Shown here piece by piece: positions 35,990-44,349 of a DNA stretch of 64,000 nt. Made by a program: the position numbers and the translations under genes. This DNA comes from DASXKD01 sp963806145 (GTDB lineage: Bacteria; Actinomycetota; Actinomycetes; Streptosporangiales; Streptosporangiaceae): assembly GCA_963806145.1 (NCBI GenBank), contig CAWDXD010000004.1, positions 186,001 to 250,000 on the forward strand, read 5' to 3'. How positions within the stretch are numbered: the stretch's first letter is position 1; each line of letters opens with the position of its first letter. Below the pieces are notes generated by a model that did no database searches, was not told where the DNA came from, and was given only the letters and a program-made list of their open reading frames with translations.

Positions 35990-36931
35990 TCAGAAGGAAT
36001 GCAGCAGCAGCGTCACGGGCACCGCGACGAGCACCGCCGCGGTGCAGCAGACCAGCGCCTGGACGTGCAGCGGCAGCCGTGTCTGCGGGGTGAGCAGGCG
36101 GGCGACCCGCGCGGCCACCTCGGCATCCGCGGTGCCGGCGGCGGCCAGCGCACCGGAGGGCGCGAGACCGGCGCCGGACGCGCCGACCCGCAGTAGCGCC
36201 GTCGCGAGTTCCCTGGCCGGCCGCTGCCGCAGTGCCCGGTCGTCGGCGAGCATCTCGACCAGCAGCGCGACGGTCGCGTGCGCCTGCCCTACCAGCCGTG
36301 ACCGGGGGAAGGCGCTGCCCAGCGCGCTGAACGGCAGGAGCACTAGGTCGTGCCGGGCGCGCAGGTGCGCCCGCTCGTGGGCGAGCACCGCGGCTAGCTC
36401 GGCCGCGTCCAGCAGGTCGAGCGTGCCCGCGCTGATCACGATCCTGGACCGAAGGCCGGGGACGCAGTAGGCTGCCGCGGCCGGGTGGTCCACCACCAGG
36501 GCGCCCGGGACCTTGGGGTCGCCGTGGGCGAGCAGGCTGAGCAGGTCCCGGTGCCGGCGCCGGGCCATGAGCACCGCCGCGGACGCGGCGACCAGCACCC
36601 AGCACAGCAGTGCGAACAGGGCGGCGCTGGCGGCCAGCACGGCCAGCCGGGCCAGGGCGATCAAGGCCGGGGCACCGAAACCGAATGCCGCCGAGTGCAG
36701 CGCACCGACGGCGCCGGACAGCGCCCCGCCCGCCACCCCGTACCGGCCGGGTACCGCACCGAGCGCGGCCAGCGCCCCGACCGCGGCCAGGCCCCAGCTC
36801 AGGCCGAGCGCCTGCCAGAGCACGATGGCCGCACCGGGCGAGCGGTACGGCCAGCGCGCGGACGCCAGAATGGCCGCACCTAGAGCCGTGCCCCCGGCGA
36901 CGGCGGCGAGAACGAGAAGGGGGGGAAACAC
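35990..36931 (-). CDS. M56 family (BlaR1-like) membrane metallopeptidase without sensor domain
   Basis: 313 residues. Four to five membrane segments surround a cytoplasmic loop with the zinc motif HERAH in 'AAVLAHERAHLRARHD' and 'ALVVDHPAAAAYCVPG' upstream of it; a conserved 'EMLADDRAL' follows. It ends in a final hydrophobic helix (ALVCCTAAVLVAVPVTLLL) and has no penicillin-binding C-terminal domain, so it is not itself a beta-lactam receptor. GTG 36931 begins 6 nt after the blaI stop. The pair should work as repressor and repressor-cleaving protease responding to an envelope signal. Confidence 0.85.
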   Translation of the reverse strand: MFPPLLVLAAVAGGTALGAAILASARWPYRSPGAAIVLWQALGLSWGLAAVGALAALGAVPGRYGVAGGALSGAVGALHSAAFGFGAPALIALARLAVLAASAALFALLCWVLVAASAAVLMARRRHRDLLSLLAHGDPKVPGALVVDHPAAAAYCVPGLRSRIVISAGTLDLLDAAELAAVLAHERAHLRARHDLVLLPFSALGSAFPRSRLVGQAHATVALLVEMLADDRALRQRPARELATALLRVGASGAGLAPSGALAAAGTADAEVAARVARLLTPQTRLPLHVQALVCCTAAVLVAVPVTLLLHSF

Positions 36932-36937
36932 GTGCGG

Positions 36938-37303
36938 TCAGTCCCGGGGGAGCTCTCCAAGCGATTCGAGTGCCCGGCGCAGCACTTCCGCTTCTGAATC
37001 AGAAACCCGGCGGGCGAAGCTCGCGAGCGCGGCGGACCTGTCGCCGGTCTGGTCCAGTGCGTGCAGCATCAGCTCGGTGACGTAGGCTTCCCGGTTCGCG
37101 GCGGCCTGGTACCGCCACGCCCGCCCGTCACGCTGGCGGCGGGCGAAGCCCTTCTTCGCGAGCCGGTCGAGAACCGTCATCACCGTCGTGTGTGCCAAGT
37201 CACGGTTGATCAGGCGCAGACCGACCTGCCGGACGGTCAGCGGCTCTGTGCTGTCCCAGAGCACGTCCATGATGGCACGCTCAAGCTCGCCCAGCCTGTT
37301 CAC
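36938..37303 (-). CDS. blaI: BlaI/MecI-type transcriptional repressor
   Basis: 121 residues, standard length for BlaI/MecI/CopY. Winged-helix DNA-binding domain at 1-75 with 'LGELERAIMDVLWDSTEPLTV', 'AHTTVMTVLDRLAKKGF' and 'RRQRDGRAWRYQ', followed by a dimerisation helix. It is first in an operon with the M56 peptidase (6-nt gap). GTG 37303. A palindrome and a -10-like element lie directly upstream, suggesting self-repression. Confidence 0.9.
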   Translation of the reverse strand: MNRLGELERAIMDVLWDSTEPLTVRQVGLRLINRDLAHTTVMTVLDRLAKKGFARRQRDGRAWRYQAAANREAYVTELMLHALDQTGDRSAALASFARRVSDSEAEVLRRALESLGELPRD

Positions 37304-37309
37304 GGCGTT

Positions 37310-37327
37310 ACTCTATCCCGCGCGGGA
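37310..37327 (-). promoter_or_regulatory. Palindromic operator and -10 element upstream of blaI
   Basis: TCCCGCGCGGGA (37316-37327) is a perfect 12-bp palindrome. On the minus strand TAGAGT (37315-37310) follows it at once as a -10-like box, 7 nt before the GTG, so the palindrome would sit in the -35/-10 spacer and the mRNA would be nearly leaderless. No clear -35 is seen. Confidence 0.4.
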
Positions 37328-37736
37328 AAAACGGAGAAGACCGGGCCGGTCCGGGCAAAAGGGCAGGCCAGAGCCGGGTTCCCCGAGTCGCGTCGTATCA
37401 AAGTGATTAGAACCAATATTTGATTTCTTTAGTTGAAGCCGCGTAACCGCGAACGCGGCCGACGGCCCAGCGCAGGATCTCGGCGCGGCTGCCTGCGATG
37501 CCCGTGGCGTGGGATGACCCGTCTGCTCTCAGCACTGCGCCCGCGCGGGACTTCACAATACGTAACCGACCCTCGGCCCGAAGCCGCGCGCGCACCCGCC
37601 GTTCGGAGCGGCGACTGGTGCCTGGCGGTGCGGCTTGTGGTGGCGACAGAACGGGCTGATCGGCGCAGGGCTGGGGTAAGCAAGGCTCAGCTTGGTCGGG
37701 TGGCTGGGTGCGCCGGCCGGGGGGTATAACTGCCTG
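37328..37736. other. Intergenic region between divergent blaI and cyclase genes
   Basis: About 400 bp with an AT-rich island near 37398-37436 (CAAAGTGATTAGAACCAATA and following), unlike the rest of the window and likely to hold promoters for one or both sides. Short open frames here have no recognisable product. No RNA gene or repeat seen. Confidence 0.5.
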
Positions 37737-40700
37737 GTGGAGAGGTGCGCGCGGTGTGGCGCGTCGTTGGGGGCGGGCCACCGCTTCTGCGCTGATTGCG
37801 GCGCCCCCGTGGGCGGATGCCCATCGTGCGGGGAGCCGGCCATTCCCGGCAAGCCGTTCTGCCCGGCGTGCGGTCACGCGCTGGTTGAATCCGTGTCAGC
37901 TTCATCAGCGGCGGCCTCAGCGCCAGGCGTGGTAAGCGCTGCTGGCCCGGTGGCGGAGCGGCGGGTGTGCTCGGTGCTGTTCTGCGATGTGGTGGGGTTC
38001 ACCCCATTGTCGGAGTCGCGGGATCCGGAGGCAGTGCGGGAGCTGCTGTCGGAGTATTTCGCGGTGGCGCGGACGGTGGTTGGCCGGTATGGGGGGGTGG
38101 TGGAGAAGTTCATCGGGGATGCGGTGATGGCGGTGTGGGGCACCCCGGTGGCGATCGAGGGGGATGCGGAGCGGGCGGTGCGCGCCGGGCTGGACCTGGT
38201 GGCGGCGGTGGCGGACCTGGGTGCCGATCACGGGGTGGCGGGCCTGGCGGCGCGGGCCGGGGTGGTCACCGGGGAGGTCGCGGTCACCCTGGGCGCCACC
38301 AACGAAGGCATGGTGGCGGGGGATGCGGTGAACACCGCGGCCCGGGTGCAGGCGACCGCGGCCCAGGGGCAGGTGTGGGCGGATGCGGCGACGCGGCGGC
38401 TGGCGGAAAGCGCGATCGGGTTCGCCGACGCCGGCGAGCACGCGCTAAAGGGCAAGGCCGAGCCACAGCACCTATGGCGGGCGACGCGGGTGCTGGCGGG
38501 GGTGGGCGGGTCCCAGCGGGTGGATGGGCTCGAGGCGCCGCTGACCGGCCGCGACGCCGAACTGCGCACGGTCAAAGAGTTGTTTCATGCGGCGGCCGGG
38601 CGGCGGGTGCCGCGGCTGGTGCTGGTGGCCGGGCCGGCCGGGGTGGGCAAGTCGCGGCTGGGCTGGGAGTTTGAGAAGTACCTCGATGGCCTGGTGGAGG
38701 AGGTGTGGTGGCACCGGGGCCGGTGCCTGTCGTATGGGGAGGGGGTGGCGTTCTGGGCGCTGGCCGAGATAGTTCGGCAGCGGCTTTCCATCGCCGAGGA
38801 GGACCCGGCCGAGGCCGCCACCGAGAAGCTGGCCGCCGGGCTGGACCGGTTCGTCCCCGATCCGGCCGAGCGGGCTTTTGTGGGGGTGCGGCTTTCCCGG
38901 CTGCTGGGCGTGCCGGTGGCGGAGGATGGCGGGGAGCAGCTCGCCCGGGAGGAGCTGTTCGCCGGGTGGCGGCTGTTTTTCGAGCGGCTGGCGGTGGTGC
39001 GGCCGGTGGTGCTGGTGGTGGAGGACGCCCAGCACGCTGACAGCGGGTTGCTGGACTTTCTGGACCATCTCACCGACTGGGTGCGCGAGCTGCCGATCTT
39101 CATGCTGGCCCTGGCCCGGCCCGAGCTAGGCCACGCCCGGCCCGGGTTCGGGGCCGGGCGGAACCGGATCACGCTAACCCTCGACCCGCTGGACCCGGTG
39201 TCGATGGACGCACTGGTGGATGCGCTGGTACCGGGGATGCCGGGCCCAGCGCGGGCGAAGATCACCGCCCAGGCGCAGGGGATCCCGCTGTTCGGGGTGG
39301 AGACCATCCGCTCGCTGATCGACCGCGACATCGTCCAGCCCATGGAGGGGGTCTACCGGCTGACCGCGGACATCGGGGAGCTGGCCGTGCCGGACAGCCT
39401 GCACGCGCTGCTGGCCGCCCGGCTGGACGCTCTGGACCCGGAGGTGCGGCGGCTGGTGAATGATGCGGCGGTGCTAGGCACCACCTTCCCGGCCGAGGCG
39501 CTGATCGCCGTGTCCGGCCAGGAGGAACCCGTGGTGCGGACCGCGTTGGATGAGCTGGTGCGCCGGGAGGTGCTGACCGTGTCGGCCGATGCGTTGTCGC
39601 CGGAGAAGGGCAGCTACGGGTTCACCCACCAGATGCTGCGCCAGGTCGCCTACGACATCTTGTCCCGGCGGGACCGTAAGGCCCGGCACCTGACGGTGGC
39701 CGCGCACCTGCGGACGGCGTTCCCCGGTGACGGGGAGGAGGTCGCCGAGGTGATCGCCCGCCACTACCTGGACGCGCTGGACGCCGTCCCCGATGCCCCC
39801 GACGCCGAAACGATCCGCGCCCAGGCGATTATGGCGCTGAGGCGGGCCGCTGAGCGGGCCGAACGGACCGGCGCCCCCGGGCTGGCCGCGGCCAGCTACG
39901 CGTCGGCCGCCCGGCTCACCCAGGCCGACACCCCGGACGGCGCGGCAGCCGCCGCCAGGTTGTGGGAACACGCCGCCCGCGCCGCCACCACCAACGCCGA
40001 CTGGCCCACCGCGGTCGAGCAGGCCGGCGAGGCCCAGGACCTGTATCAGCACGGCGGTAACACCCGCTCCGCCGCCCGCGCCCAGGCCATCGCCGGGCGG
40101 GCGCTGCGCCGGTGGGGACGGTACGCCCAGGCGCGCGAGCAGCTCACCCCCGCCGTGGCAGTGCTGCGGGATGACCCCGGCACCGACACCGTCCAAGCCC
40201 TGGACGAACTGGCGGCGCTAGAAGTGTTCGCCGGTGCACCGGAGGCGGACGCGCTGACCGCCGAGGCGCTGGCCCTGGGCCAGGCCCTGGCCGTGGACGA
40301 CGCCACCCTCGCATACCTGTTCGCCAACCGCGGGAACTGCCACGCCTACGCGGGCCGGAGGCCGCAGGCGGCCTCCTACTACCGGGAGGCCGCGCGGCTG
40401 GCCACCCACGGCGGCGACACCCTCCGGTTGAGCCTCGCGCTGATGAACCTGTCCGACGCGGTCACCGGCACCGACCCCGCCGCCGGCGCCGAGGCCGCCC
40501 GCGCCGCCGCCGCCCACTCGCGCCGGGCCGGGGCCCGCGACCTCCTCGCGTTCGCGGTCGCGAACCTGGCCGCCGCGCTGCTGATGACCGGCGACTGGGA
40601 CGGCGCCGAAGCCGAACTGGCCCAGGCCGCCGACGGCGACGGCATAGCCGACATGGGATACCTGGCCTGCTACCGGGCTTGGCTGGCAGCGCTGCGCGGC

Positions 40701-41300
40701 GACACCGCTGCCGCCCAGGCGGCCCTGGCCGGGCTGGCCGACCTGCGGGCCAGCGAAGACGCCCAGGACCAGGCGACCATCGCGGTCGCCGAGGCGTTCA
40801 CCACTGCCGCTGGCGGCCAGCCCGCCGCCGCGCTACGCCAGGCCCAGACCGTCCTCGGGCACGTGAGCACGCTGGCAATCAGCCACGAATACCTGCGTTG
40901 GGCGTGGCCGCTGGCCGCCCGCGCCGCCCACGAGCTCGCCGACGGCGCCGCCACCGCCGAGCTGCTCGCCCTCCTTGACGGGTACCAGCCCGGGGAGCTG
41001 GCCCCCATGCAACGCGCCGAACGTGACCTGGCCCGTGCCCGCCTGACCGCCAGCGGCGCAGACCCGGCCGCGACTGTAGCCTTCGCCACCGCCATCAGCA
41101 ACTTGCGAGAGCACAGCACCCCCTACCACCTCGCCCACGGCCTGCTCGACCACGCCCAGCACCTCATCCACCGTGGTGAGACCGAGGCCGCCAAAGAAGC
41201 CATCACCCAGGCCTGCGACATCGCCGCGCGGTTGCGCTGCCAGCCGCTCCTCGACCGCGCCGCGGCCATCACCTCTGCCGAACCCCGGGCCCTGGCCTAA
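37737..41300 (+). CDS. Zinc-ribbon, class III adenylate cyclase, AAA ATPase and TPR-like multidomain protein
   Basis: About 1187 residues from GTG 37737. The N-terminal double zinc ribbon has four Cys pairs (CARC, CADC, CPSC, CPAC; residues about 4-50). The class III cyclase domain has metal ligands Asp84 (LFCDVVGFT) and Asp128 (IGDAVMAVWG), Lys124 and a GDAVNTAARVQ segment, all fitting an active adenylate cyclase. A STAND/AAA ATPase follows, with Walker A AGPAGVGKS near 298 and 'VVLVVEDAQHAD', then about 500 residues of Ala-rich helical repeats. Such proteins couple an ATP-driven signalling scaffold to cAMP. The frame extends 15 codons upstream (to 37692) without a Cys motif. Confidence 0.85.
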   Translation: MERCARCGASLGAGHRFCADCGAPVGGCPSCGEPAIPGKPFCPACGHALVESVSASSAAASAPGVVSAAGPVAERRVCSVLFCDVVGFTPLSESRDPEAVRELLSEYFAVARTVVGRYGGVVEKFIGDAVMAVWGTPVAIEGDAERAVRAGLDLVAAVADLGADHGVAGLAARAGVVTGEVAVTLGATNEGMVAGDAVNTAARVQATAAQGQVWADAATRRLAESAIGFADAGEHALKGKAEPQHLWRATRVLAGVGGSQRVDGLEAPLTGRDAELRTVKELFHAAAGRRVPRLVLVAGPAGVGKSRLGWEFEKYLDGLVEEVWWHRGRCLSYGEGVAFWALAEIVRQRLSIAEEDPAEAATEKLAAGLDRFVPDPAERAFVGVRLSRLLGVPVAEDGGEQLAREELFAGWRLFFERLAVVRPVVLVVEDAQHADSGLLDFLDHLTDWVRELPIFMLALARPELGHARPGFGAGRNRITLTLDPLDPVSMDALVDALVPGMPGPARAKITAQAQGIPLFGVETIRSLIDRDIVQPMEGVYRLTADIGELAVPDSLHALLAARLDALDPEVRRLVNDAAVLGTTFPAEALIAVSGQEEPVVRTALDELVRREVLTVSADALSPEKGSYGFTHQMLRQVAYDILSRRDRKARHLTVAAHLRTAFPGDGEEVAEVIARHYLDALDAVPDAPDAETIRAQAIMALRRAAERAERTGAPGLAAASYASAARLTQADTPDGAAAAARLWEHAARAATTNADWPTAVEQAGEAQDLYQHGGNTRSAARAQAIAGRALRRWGRYAQAREQLTPAVAVLRDDPGTDTVQALDELAALEVFAGAPEADALTAEALALGQALAVDDATLAYLFANRGNCHAYAGRRPQAASYYREAARLATHGGDTLRLSLALMNLSDAVTGTDPAAGAEAARAAAAHSRRAGARDLLAFAVANLAAALLMTGDWDGAEAELAQAADGDGIADMGYLACYRAWLAALRGDTAAAQAALAGLADLRASEDAQDQATIAVAEAFTTAAGGQPAAALRQAQTVLGHVSTLAISHEYLRWAWPLAARAAHELADGAATAELLALLDGYQPGELAPMQRAERDLARARLTASGADPAATVAFATAISNLREHSTPYHLAHGLLDHAQHLIHRGETEAAKEAITQACDIAARLRCQPLLDRAAAITSAEPRALA

Positions 41301-41829
41301 CCAGCGCATCAGCGCCGGTGCTTCAAGACTGGGTCAGGCCGGGCCGTCGCTAACGAAATGGCCATGAGCACGGCATCGTGGCGCTCGTTACTGAGCGTGC
41401 CCTCACCAGGCCGCCCGGTGGCCTGCACCCGGTAAACGAGCCACCACCGGCCCGGCATCGGCCAGCTGAAAGCGGATTGTCGGCGATCTGCACGAACGCG
41501 CGCTGCGAACGCTTACGCTCCGTGACAGTCGCTGCCCGACGGGCAAGCAGCGGGTCCTGCCGTATTCCCAGGCGTAGTTGGCGGGAGTGCCCAGGTCTTC
41601 TTGGCGGCTCCGTACATGATCTTGAATCGGGTGGATCGAGGCAGGCCAGCTGCCCTGCTGCGCGACCTGCGGCCCTCGCCTGGCGACCCGGCCAGGCGAG
41701 GGCCTGGAATCAATTCGACCCCGCTCGACTCGCCTGGTACGGTCGCGAGCTTGTTCTCACTGCAGGGAGCCCATGAGATCCGCGTGCGGCCGTCCCGGCA
41801 GTTCCCCATGCTGAGAGTAGGTTTCGTCA
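41301..41829. other. 529-bp region with no supported gene
   Basis: Open frames exist on both strands (for example 41378-41776 +) but show no domain, no ribosome binding site and a random-looking composition. An inverted repeat of CTCGCCTGG/CCAGGCGAG lies near 41678-41703. Base composition is a little less GC-rich than the flanks. Possibly decayed coding DNA. Confidence 0.4.
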
Positions 41830-42210
41830 ATGGCATGCCGTATCAGTGAGCTCGTGCTCAAGTGCCGCGACCCCGAGGCGCTGGCGCGGTTCTGGTGCGA
41901 GGTCCTGGACTTCGTAGAGCTAGATCGCGAAGAGGAGGGCTGCATCGAGATAGGTCCGCGCGAAGGGTTCGGCGGCCCGCAGCCGACGATCTTCCTCATC
42001 CGCAACGACGAGCCGAAGAACGGGCATGCCCGGCTGCACATCGACGTCAACCCCACCGACCGCGATCAGGACGCCGAGCTCGAGCGCCTCCTGGCCGCCG
42101 GGGCCAAGCTCGTCGACATCGGTCAGCCTGCGGAGGCGTCCTGGCATGTCCTCGCCGATCCAGAAGGCGACGAGTTTTGCCTGCTCAAGCGCCGCCTCGA
42201 CCCACTCTGA
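41830..42210 (+). CDS. VOC family (glyoxalase/bleomycin-resistance-like) protein
   Basis: 126 residues with the beta-alpha-beta-beta-beta vicinal-oxygen-chelate repeat: 'ISELVLKCRDPEALARFWCEVLDFVEL' at the N-terminus, 'RLHIDVNPTDRDQDAELERL' in the middle and 'WHVLADPEGDEFCLL' at the end. These follow the glyoxalase-like Glyoxalase_6 subtype common in actinobacteria. Metal ligands are not all obvious. ATG 41830, no clear Shine-Dalgarno sequence. Isolated gene; substrate unknown. Confidence 0.8.
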   Translation: MACRISELVLKCRDPEALARFWCEVLDFVELDREEEGCIEIGPREGFGGPQPTIFLIRNDEPKNGHARLHIDVNPTDRDQDAELERLLAAGAKLVDIGQPAEASWHVLADPEGDEFCLLKRRLDPL

Positions 42211-42445
42211 CAGCCCTCGCCCAAACGATCGAAGCAGCAGCCACCCCGCAGCCGCCAGCAAGATCCGGGAACCGCCATCTATAGCTGGGGTCACACCAAT
42301 GCTGGCGGCAGGAACACCGTGGTGACAGATCGCCTGGCCAGGTGACAACTAACGTGTCCCGACACAACAACCTAGAGTCAGGCTCGCGAGGGCGCGGTGC
42401 CATACTCGCTGAAAAAGTGCCAACTATCGTGAAAGTCACAACGTC
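42211..42445. other. Intergenic, no feature recognised
   Basis: 235 bp between the VOC and macrodomain genes. The segment 42395-42445 is relatively AT-rich and may carry the macrodomain gene promoter, but no clear -35/-10 pair was found. Confidence 0.3.
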
Positions 42446-42967
42446 ATGAAGGTGACGCTGAAGCTCGGCGACATAAGCCGCGAACGGGCCGACGCCATCG
42501 TCAATGCCGCGAACTCGTCCCTGCTCGGCGGCGGCGGCGTGGACGGGGCGATTCACCGGCGCGGCGGCCCCGCGATCCTCACCGAATGCCTTGAGCTGCG
42601 GAAAACCCGCTATACCGGCGGCCTGCCCGCCGGGCAGGCGGTCGGCACCACCGCCGGCGACCTCGACGCACGCTGGGTGATCCACACCGTGGGCCCGGTG
42701 TACTCGGCTCGCGAGGACCGGACCGCGGTGCTGGTGTCCTGCTACGAGCAGTCGCTTCGGGTCGCCGACGAGCTGGGTGCCCGGGCCGTCGCGTTCCCCG
42801 CCGTGTCCGCGGGGGTCTACGGATGGCCCGCGGAGAGCGCCGCGCGGATCGCGCTGACCACGGTGAGCCGGGCGCCGAGCCAGTTGGAAGAGGCCCGCTT
42901 TGTCCTGTTCACCGAGGACATGCTGGACACCTTCCGCGCGGTCCTCGACTCACTGGGATCCGGCTGA
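42446..42967 (+). CDS. Macrodomain protein, O-acetyl-ADP-ribose deacetylase-like (YmdB/MacroD type)
   Basis: 173 residues forming a single macrodomain. The ADP-ribose-binding catalytic loop is at residues 21-38 (NAANSSLLGGGGVDGAIH), with 'GQAVGTTAGDLDARWVIHTVGP' and the diphosphate loop 'FPAVSAGVYGWP' following. These match the MacroD subclass, which removes ADP-ribose from acidic side chains and deacetylates O-acetyl-ADP-ribose. ATG 42446. No ADP-ribosyltransferase or sirtuin partner is next to it. Base composition like the neighbours. Confidence 0.9.
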   Translation: MKVTLKLGDISRERADAIVNAANSSLLGGGGVDGAIHRRGGPAILTECLELRKTRYTGGLPAGQAVGTTAGDLDARWVIHTVGPVYSAREDRTAVLVSCYEQSLRVADELGARAVAFPAVSAGVYGWPAESAARIALTTVSRAPSQLEEARFVLFTEDMLDTFRAVLDSLGSG

Positions 42968-43016
42968 CCGGCACTTGCCGAGAGGATCCCGCACCGGGTG
43001 ACACCACCGTGTGTGC

Positions 43017-43166
43017 ATGATCACCCTCACAGGCGGCACGGGAGCCTGCGCGCTGGAAGCCGGCCAGCTCCGCCCCGGCAGCTACCAGCTCACCGCCGTT
43101 TATGGCGGCAGCGAGGTCTACGGTCGGCCCGTCTCGGTGAAACACAAGCTGACCGTGACGAAGTAG
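43017..43166 (+). pseudogene. Remnant of a bacterial Ig-like (Big_3_5 type) domain
   Basis: A 49-codon open frame reads MITLTGGTGACALEAGQL, then RPGSYQLTAVYGGSEVYG, and ends KHKLTVTK at TAG. This is the C-terminal half of the repeated Ig-like domain found in large secreted actinobacterial proteins (strand pattern TLTGGTG, GSYQLTAVYGG, LTVTK). No start signal precedes it and the upstream half is missing; a GTGTGTGC run near 43009-43016 may mark a frameshift, because the other frame reads GDTTVC up to it. It is best seen as a gene fragment. Confidence 0.6.
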
Positions 43167-43229
43167 CGCTACCCGGAAGGGATGGCAGACTGCAAGTGAC
43201 CTGCCCGACCGCCCAGCCGGAGGACAACG

Positions 43230-44306
43230 GTGTCCGACCGATCACCCCGATTCCGTTCAGTACTGGACCAGTTCGCCCCGTACAAGCCCGGCCGCCGGGT
43301 GGCTAACGCCGCGGGCCAGTCGTTCAAGCTTGCCTCGAACGAAAGCCCGTTCGGCCCGCTGCCGTCGGTGGCGAAGGCCATCGCCGCGGCGGCCACCGAG
43401 ATCAACTGGTACCCGGACAACACCGCCGAGGCGCTGACCGAGGCGATCTCCCGCCGGTACGGCGTGCCGCCCGCGGACATCGCGCTGGGCTGCGGCTCGG
43501 TCGGCGTGGCGCAGCAGCTTCTCGTGGCGGCGGCCGAGCCGGGTACCGAGGTGCTCTACGCGTGGCGGTCGTTCGAGGCCTACCCGATCCTGGTCCCGCT
43601 CACCGGCGCCACCGACGTGCGGGTGCCGCTGAAGGACGAGACGCACGACCTGGCCGCGATGGCGGACGCGATCACGCCCCGGACCCGGGTGATCTTCGTG
43701 TGCAACCCGAACAACCCGACCGGCACGGTCGTCCGCACCGGTGAGTTCGCCGAGTTCCTCGGCCAGGTGCCGCCGGACTGCCTGGTGGCGCTGGACGAGG
43801 CCTACGCGGACTATGTCACCGACCCCGGGGTGCCCAACGGCATCGACCTGTACCGCGACCACCCGAACCTCGCGGTGCTGCGCACGTTCTCCAAGGCCCA
43901 CGGCCTGGCGGGGCTGCGGGTCGGCTTCCTGATCGGGCAGGAGCAGGTCGCCAGCGCGGTGCGCACGACCATGCTGCCCTTCAGCGTCAACTCGCTCGCC
44001 CAGACCGCCGCGACCGCCTCGCTCGCGGCCGAGGCCGAACTGCACGAGCGGGTCGACCTCGCGGTGCAGGAGCGGGCCCGGGTCCGCGGCGAACTGCTGG
44101 CCCAGGGCTGGACGGTCCCGCCGACCGAGGCCAACTTCGTCTGGCTCCGGCTGGGCGCCGACACCCAGGACTTCGCGGCCGCGTGCGCGGACGCCGGGAT
44201 CAGCATCCGGCCGTTCGGGGACGAAGGCGCGCGGATCTCGGTGGGGACGCCGGAAGCCGACGACGCGTTTCTCGCCGTCGCCCGGGCCTATCCCCGGCGG
44301 CACTGA
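43230..44306 (+). CDS. hisC: Histidinol-phosphate/aromatic aminotransferase, class I/II
   Basis: 358 residues of the PLP-dependent fold-type I HisC family. 'KLASNESPFGPLPSV' at the N-terminus, 'FVCNPNNPTGTVV', 'VALDEAYADYV' and the PLP lysine K222 in 'RTFSKAHGLAGLRVGF' are visible; the conserved arginine region is 'GARISVGTPEADDAF'. GTG 43230 has GGAGGAC 5-6 nt upstream. There is no his operon nearby, and isolated actinobacterial members are often annotated as phenylalanine (aromatic) aminotransferase, so the substrate could be phenylpyruvate or imidazole-acetol phosphate. Convergent with the next gene. Confidence 0.85.
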   Translation: MSDRSPRFRSVLDQFAPYKPGRRVANAAGQSFKLASNESPFGPLPSVAKAIAAAATEINWYPDNTAEALTEAISRRYGVPPADIALGCGSVGVAQQLLVAAAEPGTEVLYAWRSFEAYPILVPLTGATDVRVPLKDETHDLAAMADAITPRTRVIFVCNPNNPTGTVVRTGEFAEFLGQVPPDCLVALDEAYADYVTDPGVPNGIDLYRDHPNLAVLRTFSKAHGLAGLRVGFLIGQEQVASAVRTTMLPFSVNSLAQTAATASLAAEAELHERVDLAVQERARVRGELLAQGWTVPPTEANFVWLRLGADTQDFAAACADAGISIRPFGDEGARISVGTPEADDAFLAVARAYPRRH

Positions 44307-44349
44307 CCCCGGTCACCGCGGGCGCTGGCCGGGCCGCGGTCACGGGCGC

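Noticed and set aside
41378..41776. 132-codon ORF in the cyclase-VOC gap
   Set aside because: No ribosome binding site, no motif, random-looking composition.
37304..43229. Possible mobile island
   Set aside because: Accessory gene content and a broken Ig fragment, but no integrase, transposase, tRNA, direct flanking repeats or clear composition change.
44307..44349. Hairpin between hisC and the convergent regulator as terminator
   Set aside because: Only about 7 bp (ACCGCGG/CCGCGGT) with a long loop reaching into the regulator's coding end; too weak to list.
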